This document shows, in pieces, positions 1 to 11,225 of a DNA stretch of 64,000 bases; the first letter of the stretch is position 1, and every line of letters begins with the position of its first letter. Under the pieces are notes generated by a model. That model had not been told where the DNA came from. It saw only the letters and a program-made list of their open reading frames with translations, and did not search any database. Location: the NCBI RefSeq assembly GCF_003286085.1, contig NW_020825317.1, positions 2,790,001 to 2,854,000 on the forward strand, in the 5' to 3' direction. The translations under genes were made by a program, and so were the position numbers. Source of the stretch: Drosophila persimilis. Taxonomy: Eukaryota; Arthropoda; Insecta; Diptera; Drosophilidae.

Positions 1-735
1 TATACATATGTATTTGTGGACGTGCAGGGTGGTAGGGCTTACCATACCGTGTTTCATATATAGATTAAATTATTGAATTATACAATTACAATTACAGTTT
101 GAATGATCATTTGTCTTGTTAGGATATATGGTATTGGAAATTTCCATAAGCGAAATAACAATAATAATGGCTATATGATCTGTGAAGCACTCCAACTTAT
201 CAATAAAGTACTTCTGAAACCCAAAGGACAGCCATACTAAAATCATATTAAATACGAAAATGTATATACATAGATGTAACACTGAATTCATGACCGCTGA
301 AGCTCCCCCATTTTGTGAGAGATATATTTACTTATATAGAGCCGAGGAATGATCTTTTGAATCAGAAGTTTCCTTTTTCTACCCGATATCGCTAAAAATG
401 TGCGCATAGATCTCAAAGACTATAAGAGCTAAAGCAACCAAATTTGGTTTCCACACACCTGTTAGATTTCACTATTACAAGTGCATTACAAAATTGTAGC
501 CCACCCCCACAAAGGACGAAAATCTGTGGCATCTACAATTTTGAAGATACCAGAAAATTAGGTGCACAATCATAGAGAATGACCGAATCTACCAGATTGC
601 CGAATCTAGATTAAATCGGATCAGTATTTTAACCAAAAGTAGCAAATCAATTTACAGTGATTACGCAGTGCCCGACGACAGGTTCTGACCGATTTTCTGT
701 CTCTCTTGCACTCCCTGTTTGTCGTTCAATGTTAG

Positions 736-740
736 CGCCG
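736..740. repeat. Target site duplication, left copy (CGCCG)
   Basis: The 5-bp CGCCG immediately precedes the CACAGTGG terminus and is repeated at 1303-1307 after the opposite terminus. The length and CGNCG pattern fit Transib integration. Confidence 0.65.
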
Positions 741-1302
741 CACAGTGGGACATTCGACCGTTTCAGCTTGCTAAATTAAAACCTTCTGAACGAATCTTGA
801 ATTGTGAAAGATATCTTCATGAAACAAACTGCATTTGAATGAAAAATCGTTATGCTACAATGTCCAAAAGCATCACAATAACGTTGTTGCCGGTGCATGT
901 TTTCTTATGTAAAATGCTCAATTGTTATTTTTTTAGGTCGATAAATTATTATTTTGTATTTTATTTTCAACTAAAATTGTTGCTGTTGTCAAAAGATTCT
1001 CCCTCTCGCGGATTGGTACATGCAAATTTTAAAATGAACTCTATAAATCTAATTCTTGCATGCAAAACCTGGTCAAAAAGAAAGGTAACGGTACAACCAT
1101 ATATTATTTCATATGGGATTTAAGAACTGTGATAGCCGTTTTTGTGGCAGGTAAATAGGTATAGAAGCTAAACGGCTCCGAAGCGCAGAAAGAGCTATTA
1201 CCTTATTTTGAAAATTTGATTTTTAAGAGCTCTGGAAAATGTTCTATTAGATGCGTAAATCTTCGACTTTTGCCACCTCTTTTCGTCTAAGTCGCCACTG
1301 TG
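741..1302. mobile_element. Transib-like non-autonomous DNA transposon
   Basis: A 562-bp insertion interrupts the DINE-1-like copy. It starts CACAGTGG and ends CCACTGTG, an 8-bp terminal inverted repeat, and is flanked by the 5-bp direct repeat CGCCG (736-740 and 1303-1307). Uninterrupted family copies have a single AGCGGCGTCTG at this point, as at about 10.18 kb read in reverse, so the insertion and duplication are directly visible. Transib elements are known for CACWATG/CACAGTG-type ends and 5-bp CGNCG target duplications. The interior is AT-rich with no transposase ORF. Beyond the 8 bp the two ends match only weakly, so the element is old or a deletion derivative. Confidence 0.65.
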
Positions 1303-1307
1303 CGCCG
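1303..1307. repeat. Target site duplication, right copy (CGCCG)
   Basis: This second CGCCG directly follows CCACTGTG. The DINE-1-like sequence resumes here with the TCTGCCGGAGGAGAG block. Confidence 0.65.
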
Positions 1308-1345
1308 TCTGCCGGAGGAGAGCCATACTGCCTCCTCGTTTTAGA

Positions 1346-4300
1346 ATAAATGTGTTGTAATATAAATTGTATAGATCAAAACCTATTGACCTTCCTATTG
1401 AAATCATATCAAACAACCCCAGAATACTGTATAAGCTGTTAATATTCAATCACTACGTTCACAGTTTTTGGATGTATTGATTACTTGATAAGCTAAATCT
1501 TTTTAATTTCTCAAGACTATCATCGTTTATTTGTGTGTAAGAATGGAAATCATGTTTTCATAAGCTACAAGTATAGACACTAATACACGCAAGGAATCCA
1601 CTGTTTTCGTTAAATTATTCGCAGCGACTGTTTGTATAACAGCTAGAAATTTGACATGGCTTTACTATCAATTTCCAGGCAATATGGCGCCATTAAATGA
1701 GCAATTCTAATTTGTAACAGCCTGTGATTAGATTTTCTTTGATTTGATTATATCATTCCTAGACAATTTGCGAGGGATTCATATTTGGTCGTTCTCACAA
1801 TGGATATTCTCGATTAATTTGTGCCAATTTAAAAATCGATGAAATTGTTGTGAAATCGTTGCACAGGAGAGCGTAGGAGGAGTGCAAGAGTCCAATTTGC
1901 ATTTGATTTTGGATGAGTGGGAGTGCGCAGGTTGGCACTGCCGCCATCATGCAGCAGACAATGCAATGGGAAGCGAATCTGAATGGTAGGAGTTATAGGG
2001 AGAGTAGATTGCTTGTGGGTGTTGCTCTATGACTGTGTGTGGGTCTGTGCTGGGGCCACAACAATGCAATCAACGAACACAATTAATGCACAAATTGCCA
2101 GTCGAAGCGTTCGATTGGAACAATCCGGAACGGGGAAGCGGATAGCAGACAGAAAGACAAACAATAAACAGTTGAAAATTTTAATTGAAAACTCCTGATA
2201 TTTTCATTATATACATTAATTAATTTTTTTGAAATGGTCGTTTATTGAGTGTTTTAATTGGAAAGAGAAATTCTGATTTTTAAATGGCCCATTATAACAC
2301 ACACAAAAAACAAATTTCTTTAAAATTTTGTTTGGTTGAAATAGTACCTTTTCATATATATTCTACCATAAGCACTTACTTTATATGTCGTTGTCCTTAA
2401 CTGATATTTCGTAGGTTTTATAAAATATCACTTTACAGCGGATCTCTCGCTCTATCCTTCTCCTTTACTGACTGCTCTTACTCTTTCACGCTTTCTCGGA
2501 CTGGCTTTGAAAATGGTTTCTGTTTCAGTACAAATTCTTGTAGCCCAACGTCGAGCTTTTTTTATTCATTAAATTGGCAAATATTTTGTTAACCGAATTT
2601 CGTGCTCTTTATCATAGTTTAATTTCGAGGGGAGCCTCTGCTCTAAAATATATTTCGTTTCGTCGTTATTCGAGATCGTTGGAAGTCCGTTTTTCTTGTT
2701 GTTGTTGTGGTTGTTATACGCTTTTTCTTGTATACATATTTATTTCTTTAAGAAATTCAAGTCTTTTTTATTGGGGTTTTTCCTTCTCTTTTTTGTAAAT
2801 ACGTATAATTTTGAATATTTAAAAAAATTTGCTTTTGTTATTTATATTACATTTACATTTTTTTATTATTGTTGTGGTTGATTTATTTTGGTTTTTTTTT
2901 TAATTTTGTTTGTGATTTTGGGAGCATTAGATGCGCACTGCGCCCTTTCGCAAAATCCTTTAAATTCGGTATAAAACCTTGTGGTTCATATTTGCTATAT
3001 GTAGATTGATTGGCTAGACACTCACTAATGATGAAAATTAACTATATTTCTAGCTAGACGCACTTTTACGCAAAGAAATATGTATGACAAATTTATCTAT
3101 TTCGAACTATTCATTTAGTTTTTATTTACTATTATTATATATATTTTATTTTTGAATTTTTGTAGTTGAATTGCTTTTCTTTAGCGGAATGTTATCTTTT
3201 TCGCAGTCAATAACAAAAACATATGGAACAGTGAAAAAGTCTGATGAAGATCGTATTTAATTTGTATTGTTAATTATTTTAATTTCATTTCCTTTGCAAA
3301 CTTTTCAATTATTTGTGGCTTAAAGTCGATTGCTATCAGCAGACTTTTGTGTTAAGACACGCGTTCCGAACCGGCTGGAACGAGCTAAAATAGAAATGGG
3401 GGAAAGTGCATAAGATATTTCTGATCAGATCGTAAAACACAGTGGAAGAACCATCCCACAGAAAATAAAGGGAAGTATGTCTTAAGGTGGGGTTACTTTA
3501 ATTAGGTCGATGGGCCACGCCCATTCATAAGTACATAAGTATTTGGGTATATCTCTCTATACCCCCGAAGATCGCTCTCTCACTCACTCGAACACGTGTA
3601 CAAAAATTTGGAAAAAAAAAATTCTATTGGTCGAAACACAGAGCTCCACAAAGCCGCGGGGAGCTGGAACTACATAGCTCCGCAATCGGTAGGACGTTAA
3701 ATCTCTGCGGGACTCGATTCCTTAGTGGTTGTGGCTGTGGATGTTGCTGCCTTTCCTTTGCAATTTCTGTGGAATGGCTAGCCGATTCGATTCGATTGGC
3801 TGTTCAACTAGTAGTTATAGTTGCCTGTGTACTACGGAAACAAGGAGGAAATCATATAGCGACGCAAATGATAAATTATATGAGTAGAATAATACAAAAC
3901 GCGCTTAAAAAAGAACCGCGTTTGCTGGATACGCCGAAGACTGCTTGACTCGTACTGAACCCGGAGTGAGAGGACCCGTAGACCGCCGGCTCTGGCCTGC
4001 CATCACCATCAATGGCGAGAGCGGCAGCGACAGCAGCAGCAAACTTTCAACCAGAACAGGAACAAAAACGAGTCACAACTAATAGATACCTATTGGAAAA
4101 GTATCTTCAAGGAATTCGTTAAAAAATATAGCTTCCCAAGCCAAAGTTGGACCAAGAAATTTGTGAATATGTTTTCCTTATTCTGATGATAACCATAACT
4201 ATATTATAAAATAATATATAACTATATAAAAATATATAAATATATTATAAAATAAAATAAAATAACTATATAAAATATCATATTGTTAAAACACTCACAA

Positions 4301-7300
4301 AGAAATTTAAAAAGTTGGCCGTAATCTATAGCCAATCAGAAATGCAGACGGATATTTATTTGTACAGCTCTTCTAATAAAAGCCAAATGTCATTCGAATT
4401 GTGGACACGAAACAAATTGTGCATCTCAGATTTGTAGATACTCCATTTGACTTAGAAACCTCAAAAGAAAACCGCCTTTGCTAACACAGCATACACCCCG
4501 CGCCCAAATATACAGGGTAGGAAACCCGAGCGACGGCACCTACATGCAGTGGAAAACCCGGTAGGAAGAGGCTTTCGGGACAGCTTTCGGTTCGGTTTGA
4601 CTCGGCTACAACTCTACACGCGGCAAACTCTCCAACGAGCTCTGTGCCATACGAATGAGAAAATGGTGAATGAGATGCGAGGGGAGGTACAGGTACATAC
4701 GATACCCGCTGTTCGAAATCATTTGGAAATGCATTTACAGGACTTAATGCTGCGGGGGTGGGCGTGAGAGTGGCAGTGGCAAAGGCAAAGGGAATGTATG
4801 CCACGAGCATGTCGCGTTATCCCCATGTAATCTTAGTAGCTTCTGCGGCACCCAACTCTCGAAAAAAGCATCCACAATACGAAAGAGAAACCAAAAGCGA
4901 TTTGAAATTTGTGCAAATGTTTGCTCAGGGCTTCTGTGCATTCTCATTTGAAATTAATTGGAATGTCTTTGTCTCGACTGCAAAGACGATGCGGGTGCAA
5001 AAGTATTTGCATACATATTGAAGGGTACTTTGGTCGGAACATTATCAAATGTTGTATATGTATATATATCTTAGAAATTCCTCTTTTAGCTCATCTCATA
5101 TTTTGTACTGCTCCCAAAAATCAAATTTTAGAGTAAACTTTTAAATACTAGTAGATTCTATTCATTCTGTTCAGTGCATACAAAATACATACATAGTACA
5201 TATGTTTTCCATCTACCTATGCATGTACATATGTATGTATGTATGTGTACCTATCTGTCCCATAATTAAAGTGCTTTACTGTTTAAAGCTGTCACTTTCA
5301 ACGAGTGACCGTTTTACCAATACTCTATTCTTACGAGTAATTTGTGGATTATACAATACTAGAGCTTTCAAATTTTGTACATATACTTGTTTACTTGTAC
5401 TTGTAACCACCCCCCACCGCTATGGTCCAGAAATCGTTTCTTTTTCGTAAGCTCGGAAATTTAAATTACTTTCTTCAAATTTAATACTTCTTTGGAAAGG
5501 GGCTTTTTCTTGTTTTTCCTTTCCCTCTCCTTTAAACAGGCACTTTTTGAATCGTAGGGGACATTGGGTACCACGGATAGGTTTACATATATAAGCAAAA
5601 AGTTATCTCACGAAATAACGAAATTTGTCCGAATTTATAGAATAGTTACACGAAACTGCGATTAAGATTATGTGAAAAATATTTAAAAGGGCTTCGCTAA
5701 AGATAGTTATGGATGATAATAGCTCACGAGTATTGTTCGCAAAAGCTCTTCTTGCCGAATTCCCATCATTGCTATTGCCGTTGCCATTCTGCTTTGGCAT
5801 GCTTATATGCAGACCCATACCTTTCAAACCTTGTATATTTGTATATTTTCATCAACAATAATTGTTATTTTAGAAGCCATCCATTAAGCATGGTTGGTCA
5901 TAAACCGTTCCATCATTTTGTTGCACTTCAGAAGGTTTAATTTAATGAAGGATTCAAAATTACTGATTATTTTTATCAATTTTTTTTTCATTTTTCAAAT
6001 GGTTGTTATTGATTTTACTGTAAATCCAATGTGGGACAGATTTTTTTTATTGTTGTTGCGCCAAATATCGATGAGATCGGTATGCAAAAACTCTAACTTT
6101 CCTGAATACTAAAAAATTTAAAGAAAAGGGGCCAAAACGGGCTAAAGTTATTAATTTCCAATCAATTCCAACATTTGTAGGTACAAACTCACGTAGCTAG
6201 TTTTTCTCAGAAGAACTCAGTTCATTAGTTATATTCTACAAAACACAGGGACGCAGTTAAATTTTCTACAAAAATACACGTAATTTGGTCATTACACAAC
6301 ACTTAAATCTTGGGACTACACATAAAATAGCTATATACATTAAATACTACATTCATTCACATATATACATACCATTATATTCATTTTCCATTTTTACCTG
6401 AATTTATTTGAGTAAATTTACTCAATCGCCACGTAAAAATGTAAGCAAATAATTTGGCGCCAATTTTTTTCTCACAATCGGCTGATCGATTGTTCAATTT
6501 CAAAGGCTCGCAAAAAGCTTTAGGGAAGCTTACTAATTTTTTTTTTTAATTTTTAATATGTGTGATAAATTTACTTTGAGAATTTGTAAGAAAAAACGTA
6601 ATCCATTCATATAAAAATTTCGACTTTATGCGAAAAAAAACGAATTCTGGACCATAGTGCACTCTGTCGTTTATCGATAATGAGAGCTCCTTGCATCAAT
6701 CTTCAAGGCAATCAATTTGCAGCACAGATTAAGTAGGATACTCGGATAGGGTGCAAGCATTTAAGCTTGAGTCCTACACATCCATCCATTGCCCTACTTG
6801 ACCCCTCCTCGATCCGAAGGGAGAGCGAGAGCTCGTGCTGAAAGCTGCCTGGGAGTCAATTGCAATTAGTGAGCTTACTCAACATTCGGGTCAACAGGAG
6901 GCGTCGTCAATGGCGCTGCCTCCATTTCATTAATTAAAATAAATAATGCAATTATGTGTACGGTACAGCAACCCAACCCACAGCAACCACTGAACCACTC
7001 AAGCATGAACGAACCCAGAGCAACCCACGCCCGAACATAACAGAACCCACGCTATGTCCCTAATCCAATCCCAGTGCCAGTGCCAGAGTCAGTGCCGCCC
7101 CCATTCAAATGTTTGCATTATCCAAGCGAAATCCTGAACTGGGTACATAATGCCCCCCTGCAGTACTGTGCTGCATTATATAGGAAGAAATACGAGTAGG
7201 ATACGAGAGGATACCCTTCTTCGAGGGATGCGAATGCAGTTGCGCAAGGCTCAGTGATGAAAGCTCTGACGCGCCTTTAAAGCTCTCAGCGGCTTAGGGG

Positions 7301-7920
7301 CGCTGGCTGCTCCATGGAGACTTGGAAGCAGCCTACAGTGTAGCCCTCCGTGTAGAGTTGGCCAGAGTGGGGAAAACGGGTTTCTTTTTCGGTTGCTTGG
7401 GCCGCACCATCCGAAATTGTGTCAAGATGGGTGCGGTACATGTACCCCGAAAGCACAGGACACCGAAGCCACCGATAGAGACATCCACATCGACGGCAAA
7501 TAGACAAACATTAGAAGGCGATGGTTGTTTTCGTTAAAGCCATTTCAGGCTAGAGATGGCAGGGCAGGGGCTGTGGCACGATGGCACTTGCAACATCCAG
7601 TCACGTATTCGAGTAGTACTAGTCGTACGCAAAAATGTATGCCAAATTCCCGATTGGAGTCAACATTGGAACCTACGTAATTGAGTGCAGGATTGGGAGG
7701 CGGTATGGATGCGCGTGGGCGGGTTGCGTGGCAAGAGCTGCACCGCGGATCCCGCTGGGTTGGATGCGCGTGTGTGGTTACGCATAAGCCTCAAGCTTTG
7801 AAATGCACAATGAGTCACGCAGATCAGGCAAATGGGCCGAAAAACCGAAGCCGCCCACGATAAGAGTATTTATATAAAGCTAAACACAGCCGGTGATAGC
7901 CATAAATCCATAAAATCAAC
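1346..7920. other. Non-coding stretch, no gene seen
   Basis: About 6.6 kb of AT-rich sequence. Open frames are short, start with no clear signal, lack recognisable domains and look like chance. Contents include poly(T)-rich tracts near 2.7-2.9 kb, the AT minisatellite at 4.2 kb, a TACATATGTATG simple repeat near 5.2 kb and a relatively GC-rich patch at 6.7-7.7 kb. No RNA gene was recognised with confidence. Confidence 0.6.
4196..4275. repeat. AT-rich minisatellite-like tract
   Basis: Repeated 'aactatataaaa' and 'tatataaa' units in almost pure A+T. No strict unit length is kept. Confidence 0.6.
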
Positions 7921-7923
7921 TCA

Positions 7924-8337
7924 TTTTTATACGCCATACTCAAAAAGTACCCATCTTTTCGATTTTTGCGGAAAACAGATTTGTGTAACGCCCAGAAGGA
8001 AACGTTTCCGTCTACATAAAGTATATATATTCTTGATCAGCATCAATAGCCGAGTCGATTGAGCCCTGTCTGTCTGTCCGTCCCTATCAGCGCCTAGTGC
8101 TCAAAGACTATAAGAGCTAGAGCAACGACATTTTAAAACCGGACTTCTGTGATATGTCACTGTTACAAGATTGTTTCAAAACTTTGCCCCGCCCACTTCC
8201 GCCCCCACAATGAGCGAAAATCTGTGATACGAAGATACGAAAAAACTGAAAATGCAGAATCGTAGAGGATGACTATATCTTTTAGAGTGCAAAGCCTGAA
8301 ACAGGTCGTATAATTATTATAGCCAGAATCAAGAAAA
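7924..8337 (-). mobile_element. DINE-1-like half element (left arm of inverted pair)
   Basis: The order is terminal 'tttttata' block, 'cagaaggaaacgtttccg', 'tatatattcttgatcagcat', GTCTGTCTGTCC microsatellite, 'actataagagctagagcaac', 'gcccacttccgcccccac' and 'agaatcaagaaaacaattt'. This is the microsatellite-bearing half of the family, in minus orientation. It is mirrored by the next element, so the two make a long imperfect palindrome. Confidence 0.85.
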
Positions 8338-8339
8338 CA

Positions 8340-8700
8340 ATTTCAATAAGAGCTATAATAATAATACGATCCAATTCAGATTCTGCAGTCTAAAAGATAT
8401 GGTCATTCTCTACGATTCTGCGTTTTTAGTTTTCTCGTAGCAATGACATATCACAGAAGTCTGGATCTAAAACATCGTTGCTCTAGCTATTATAGTCTTT
8501 GAGCACAAGGCGCTAATAGGGACGGACAGACGGACGGACGGACAGACAGACAGGGATCAATCGACTCGGCTATTGATGCTGATCAAGAATATATACATAC
8601 TTCATGGGGTCGGAAACGATTCCTTCTGGACGTCACACACATCCACTTTTACCACAAATCTAATATAACCCAAAACTCATTTTGAGTATTGGTTATAAAA
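8340..8700 (+). mobile_element. DINE-1-like half element (right arm of inverted pair)
   Basis: The same half of the repeat as at 7924-8337 but in plus orientation. It has the GGACGGACAGAC microsatellite at about 8518-8555 and the terminal 'tttgagtattggttataaaa' ending at 8700. It abuts the Ig-domain gene fragment with no gap. Confidence 0.85.
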
Positions 8701-9131
8701 GGAATTGGATCCTGTCAGCTGGTAAACATCACCAGGCTTCAATTCATGGCCATCCTTGAACCATTTGAGCACTGGCGTTGGGAAGCCCACCACTTTACAC
8801 TCAAAGGAGACAAGACCCTCTTCAGTTAGAACGGCACGAAGGCTCTCCATGAACCGAGGCTTGCGATAGTTTCTGGGAACTGTAAAGGAATTTATCAAAA
8901 TTAATTTCGTAAAGAATCTCTCGTTAATCTTCACTCACTGTCCATGTTAACTGCACAGGTGGAGATGCCCACACATCCCTCAAAGCTGGTGACCGCACAT
9001 TTCCATTCCCCGGCATCGCAGGACTCCGATGGCTTAATCTCGATCATGTAGACGCCCAGGCCATCTTCAATCAGTTTATATCGCTCGGCGGTCTCCACAC
9101 GTCCATCGGTGTTGTACCAACTGGCCACAGA
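8701..9131 (-). pseudogene. Strn-Mlck: Ig-domain gene fragment, Stretchin-Mlck-like, truncated
   Basis: Two spliced exons on the minus strand, complement(8939..9131) and complement(8701..8879), are joined by a 59-bp intron with a GTGAGT donor and CTTTACAG acceptor. Together they keep about 124 codons open. They encode the end of one I-set Ig domain (GEWKCAVTSFEGCVG) and the start of a second (YRKPRF..., VSFECKVVGFPTPVLKWFKDG) with the usual Cys and Trp core residues. The sequence matches what I remember of the giant muscle protein Stretchin-Mlck. The reading frame stops where the DINE-1-like element begins: after QLTGSNS it runs into repeat sequence and a stop. The second Ig domain lacks its C-terminal half, and no other Ig, Fn3 or kinase exon was found. 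The retained intron rules out a processed copy. It is probably a displaced, dead fragment; a short exon pair of a gene extending beyond the window is a less likely alternative. Confidence 0.6.
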
Positions 9132-10092
9132 CTATATTTTTGTTTAAAATGTTGCAAACAAAATTGTAAAGATTAATCAATTTTCGGTCACTTTCTAGCT
9201 AAATCTGTTGAGTGTTAAAAAGAGTGGAAAAATTGTATGATGATCCTACGAAAACATATGTTACCCTTAAAGGCTGGCCGAATATCGAAAGGATTTTTAT
9301 TTTTATAATACAAATTATGAATAATAATTCATATTTGTGATAAAAATAAAATGTATTGGACATAATGAGGATTAAACAAGTACATAATAACAAGAAAAAA
9401 AAAATAGTTGTAAAACAATTCGTTTAAATGAATTGGTAATAAGAGTTTATCCTATTCCAGGATACCTCTGGAAAAAATAGTCTGCCTTTATTTTTTCATA
9501 CACCTATTTTACTTTTTTCAACTTTCATTTTATTAAACTCATATTATTTGTCATCCCTGCTTCAATTAAAGTAAATTAATAGTTTTCTTCGGCTGGATTA
9601 TTTTAAAGATAGATAAACTCTGTTTGCTTTCTCAAAAATTTGTTCAAAATACTCAAAGTACTCGTTTCTTTTCGAATGGGAATCAATTGGGTGGCACCAG
9701 AGGGAGTCAAGGTCTGTCTTTGACAGGGTCGTGACATCGACCATCAACAGGTGCTTGTTCAGCCGTGGTTGGGCCAATTAGCATATGCATTTCCCCCATG
9801 CAGAGTCGCATGACCTGCCAGTATCCAGACCACTCCATCAGCCATCATTCCATTGCGGAGCCCTTATGCAGCTCCTTGTCAGGGCGAAACATCCTCACTA
9901 AAGAGGCATTTTAACGCTTCAAATACATTACGAGAACGGTTCGAAAGGGTTAAAAAACACATATGCGAGAACAGGAGGCTCGAAGGGTTGAAAGGGCAGG
10001 GTTAGGGCAGTGTAATTGCTTTAAGAGGCAACAAAAAGGAATCACACAAGTGGCTGAACATCGGCTAATTCCATTTCTCCAAAACGAGAGGA
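9132..10092. other. Non-coding stretch, no gene seen
   Basis: AT-rich to about 9.65 kb, then more mixed. It may partly be flanking intron carried with the Ig fragment, but nothing in it shows this directly. Confidence 0.5.
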
Positions 10093-11225
10093 AACGAGGG
10101 GGAACGTTGTGAGTTGCTGCGGACACCGCAACTCTACAGTTATACCCGATACTAAGTCAGTATGGCTCTCCTCCGGCAGACGCCGCTAATATTAAACGAC
10201 ACGACAAAGAGTGCTTGCGAGAGAGACAGAAAATCAGTCTGAGCGTGACGTCGGGCGCTGCGTAGACAATGCAAATTGATTTGTTCCTTTTGGCTACAAA
10301 AATTATCTGATCTGATCCAAATTCAGCAACCTGATAGATATAGTTATTCTCTATGATTCTGCGTTTTTAGTTTTCTCGAATCTGCAATATTGTGGATGCA
10401 ACAGATTTTCGTCCTTTGTGGGGGCGGATGGGGGTGGGGCGAAATTCTGAGATATACGTTTTATAGTGACATCTTAAAGGAGTGTGTGTACCAAATTTGG
10501 TTACTCTAGCCTTAATAGTCTCTGAGATTTGTGGTTGCCTCAGATTTTCGTACTTTGCGGGGGCGGAAGGGGGTGTGGCGAAATTTTGACACAAAACGGT
10601 CAAGGTCCGATATCACAGGAGTGTGGATACCAAATTTGGTTGCTCTAGCTCTTATGGGTTCTGAGATCCTTGAACTCATATTTTGCAATTGGCAAAACCG
10701 ACTATGAAACCTGTGTGTTAGAGTGAGACAGAGCGAGAAAGAGTGAAATTGTTTTCGTGATATTATCTGATGATTATACGATCTGGTTCAGATTTTGCAC
10801 TCTAGAAGATATAGTCATCTTCTACGATTCTACGTTTTTAGTTTTCTCGTATCGTCGAAATTGTGGATGCCACAGATTTTCGCCCTTTGTGGGGGCGGAA
10901 GTGGGCGGGGCAAAGTTTTGAAATATTTTTGGAGCAGTGACATATCACAGAAGTCTGGATCCAAAACATCGTTGCTCTAGCTCTTATAGTCTTTGAGCAT
11001 TAGGCGCTGAAGGGGACGGACAGACGGACAGACGGACGGACGGACAGACGGACAGACGGACGGACGGACAGACAGACATGGCTCAATCGACTCGGCTATT
11101 GATGCTGATCAAGAATATATATACTTTATGGGGTCGGAAACGATTCCTTCTGGTCGTTACACACATACACTTTTACCACAAATCTAATATATCCCAATAC
11201 TCATTTTGAGTATCGGGTATAAAAA
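10093..11225 (+). mobile_element. Full-length DINE-1-like Helentron element
   Basis: It starts 'aacgagggggaacgttgtga', has a 'cgatactaagtcagtat' subterminal block, three tandem-like internal copies of a ~170-bp unit (each with 'cagattttcg', 'gggggcgga' and 'tctagc...tagt/gggt' parts), and a (GGACGGACAGAC)n microsatellite at about 11012-11075. It then has 'tattgatgctgatcaagaat', 'ggggtcggaaacgattccttctgg' parts and ends 'gagtatcgggtataaaaa'. The block order and GTCY microsatellite match DINE-1/INE-1. It has no transposase or helicase, so it is non-autonomous. It closely resembles the copy at 58785-59899. Confidence 0.85.

Larger units (their letters stand above)
370..1345 (-). mobile_element. 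DINE-1-like Helentron copy, degraded and interrupted
   Basis: In minus orientation the sequence shares blocks with the full-length copies at 10.1, 58.8 and 62.4 kb: the 'actataagagct' block, the 'ggacgaaaatctgtggcat' block, the 'agcaaatcaattt' block and the 'ctgccggaggagagccatactg' end block. The terminus with the GTCY microsatellite is deleted. The copy is split by a separate 562-bp insertion at 741-1302. Family assignment is inferred from the resemblance of the full copies to INE-1/DINE-1. Confidence 0.75.

Noticed and set aside
3675-3721. tRNA-like A-box (TAGCTCCGCAATCGG) and B-box (GGACTCGATTCC)
   Set aside because: The boxes are about 10 bp too close for a normal tRNA and I could not pair the acceptor or anticodon stems; chance or a very worn tRNA remnant.
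10367-10603. Open frame of 78 codons on the minus strand of the DINE-1-like element, seen also at 59068-59295 and in part at 63070-63255
   Set aside because: The similarity follows from copying of the repeat itself; the frame spans the internal repeat units and has no start context or domain. A substitution-pattern test on many copies would settle it.
11012-11075. Regularly spaced GGACGGACAGAC repeats resembling an array
   Set aside because: This is the GTCY microsatellite internal to the DINE-1-like element, not a CRISPR-type array.
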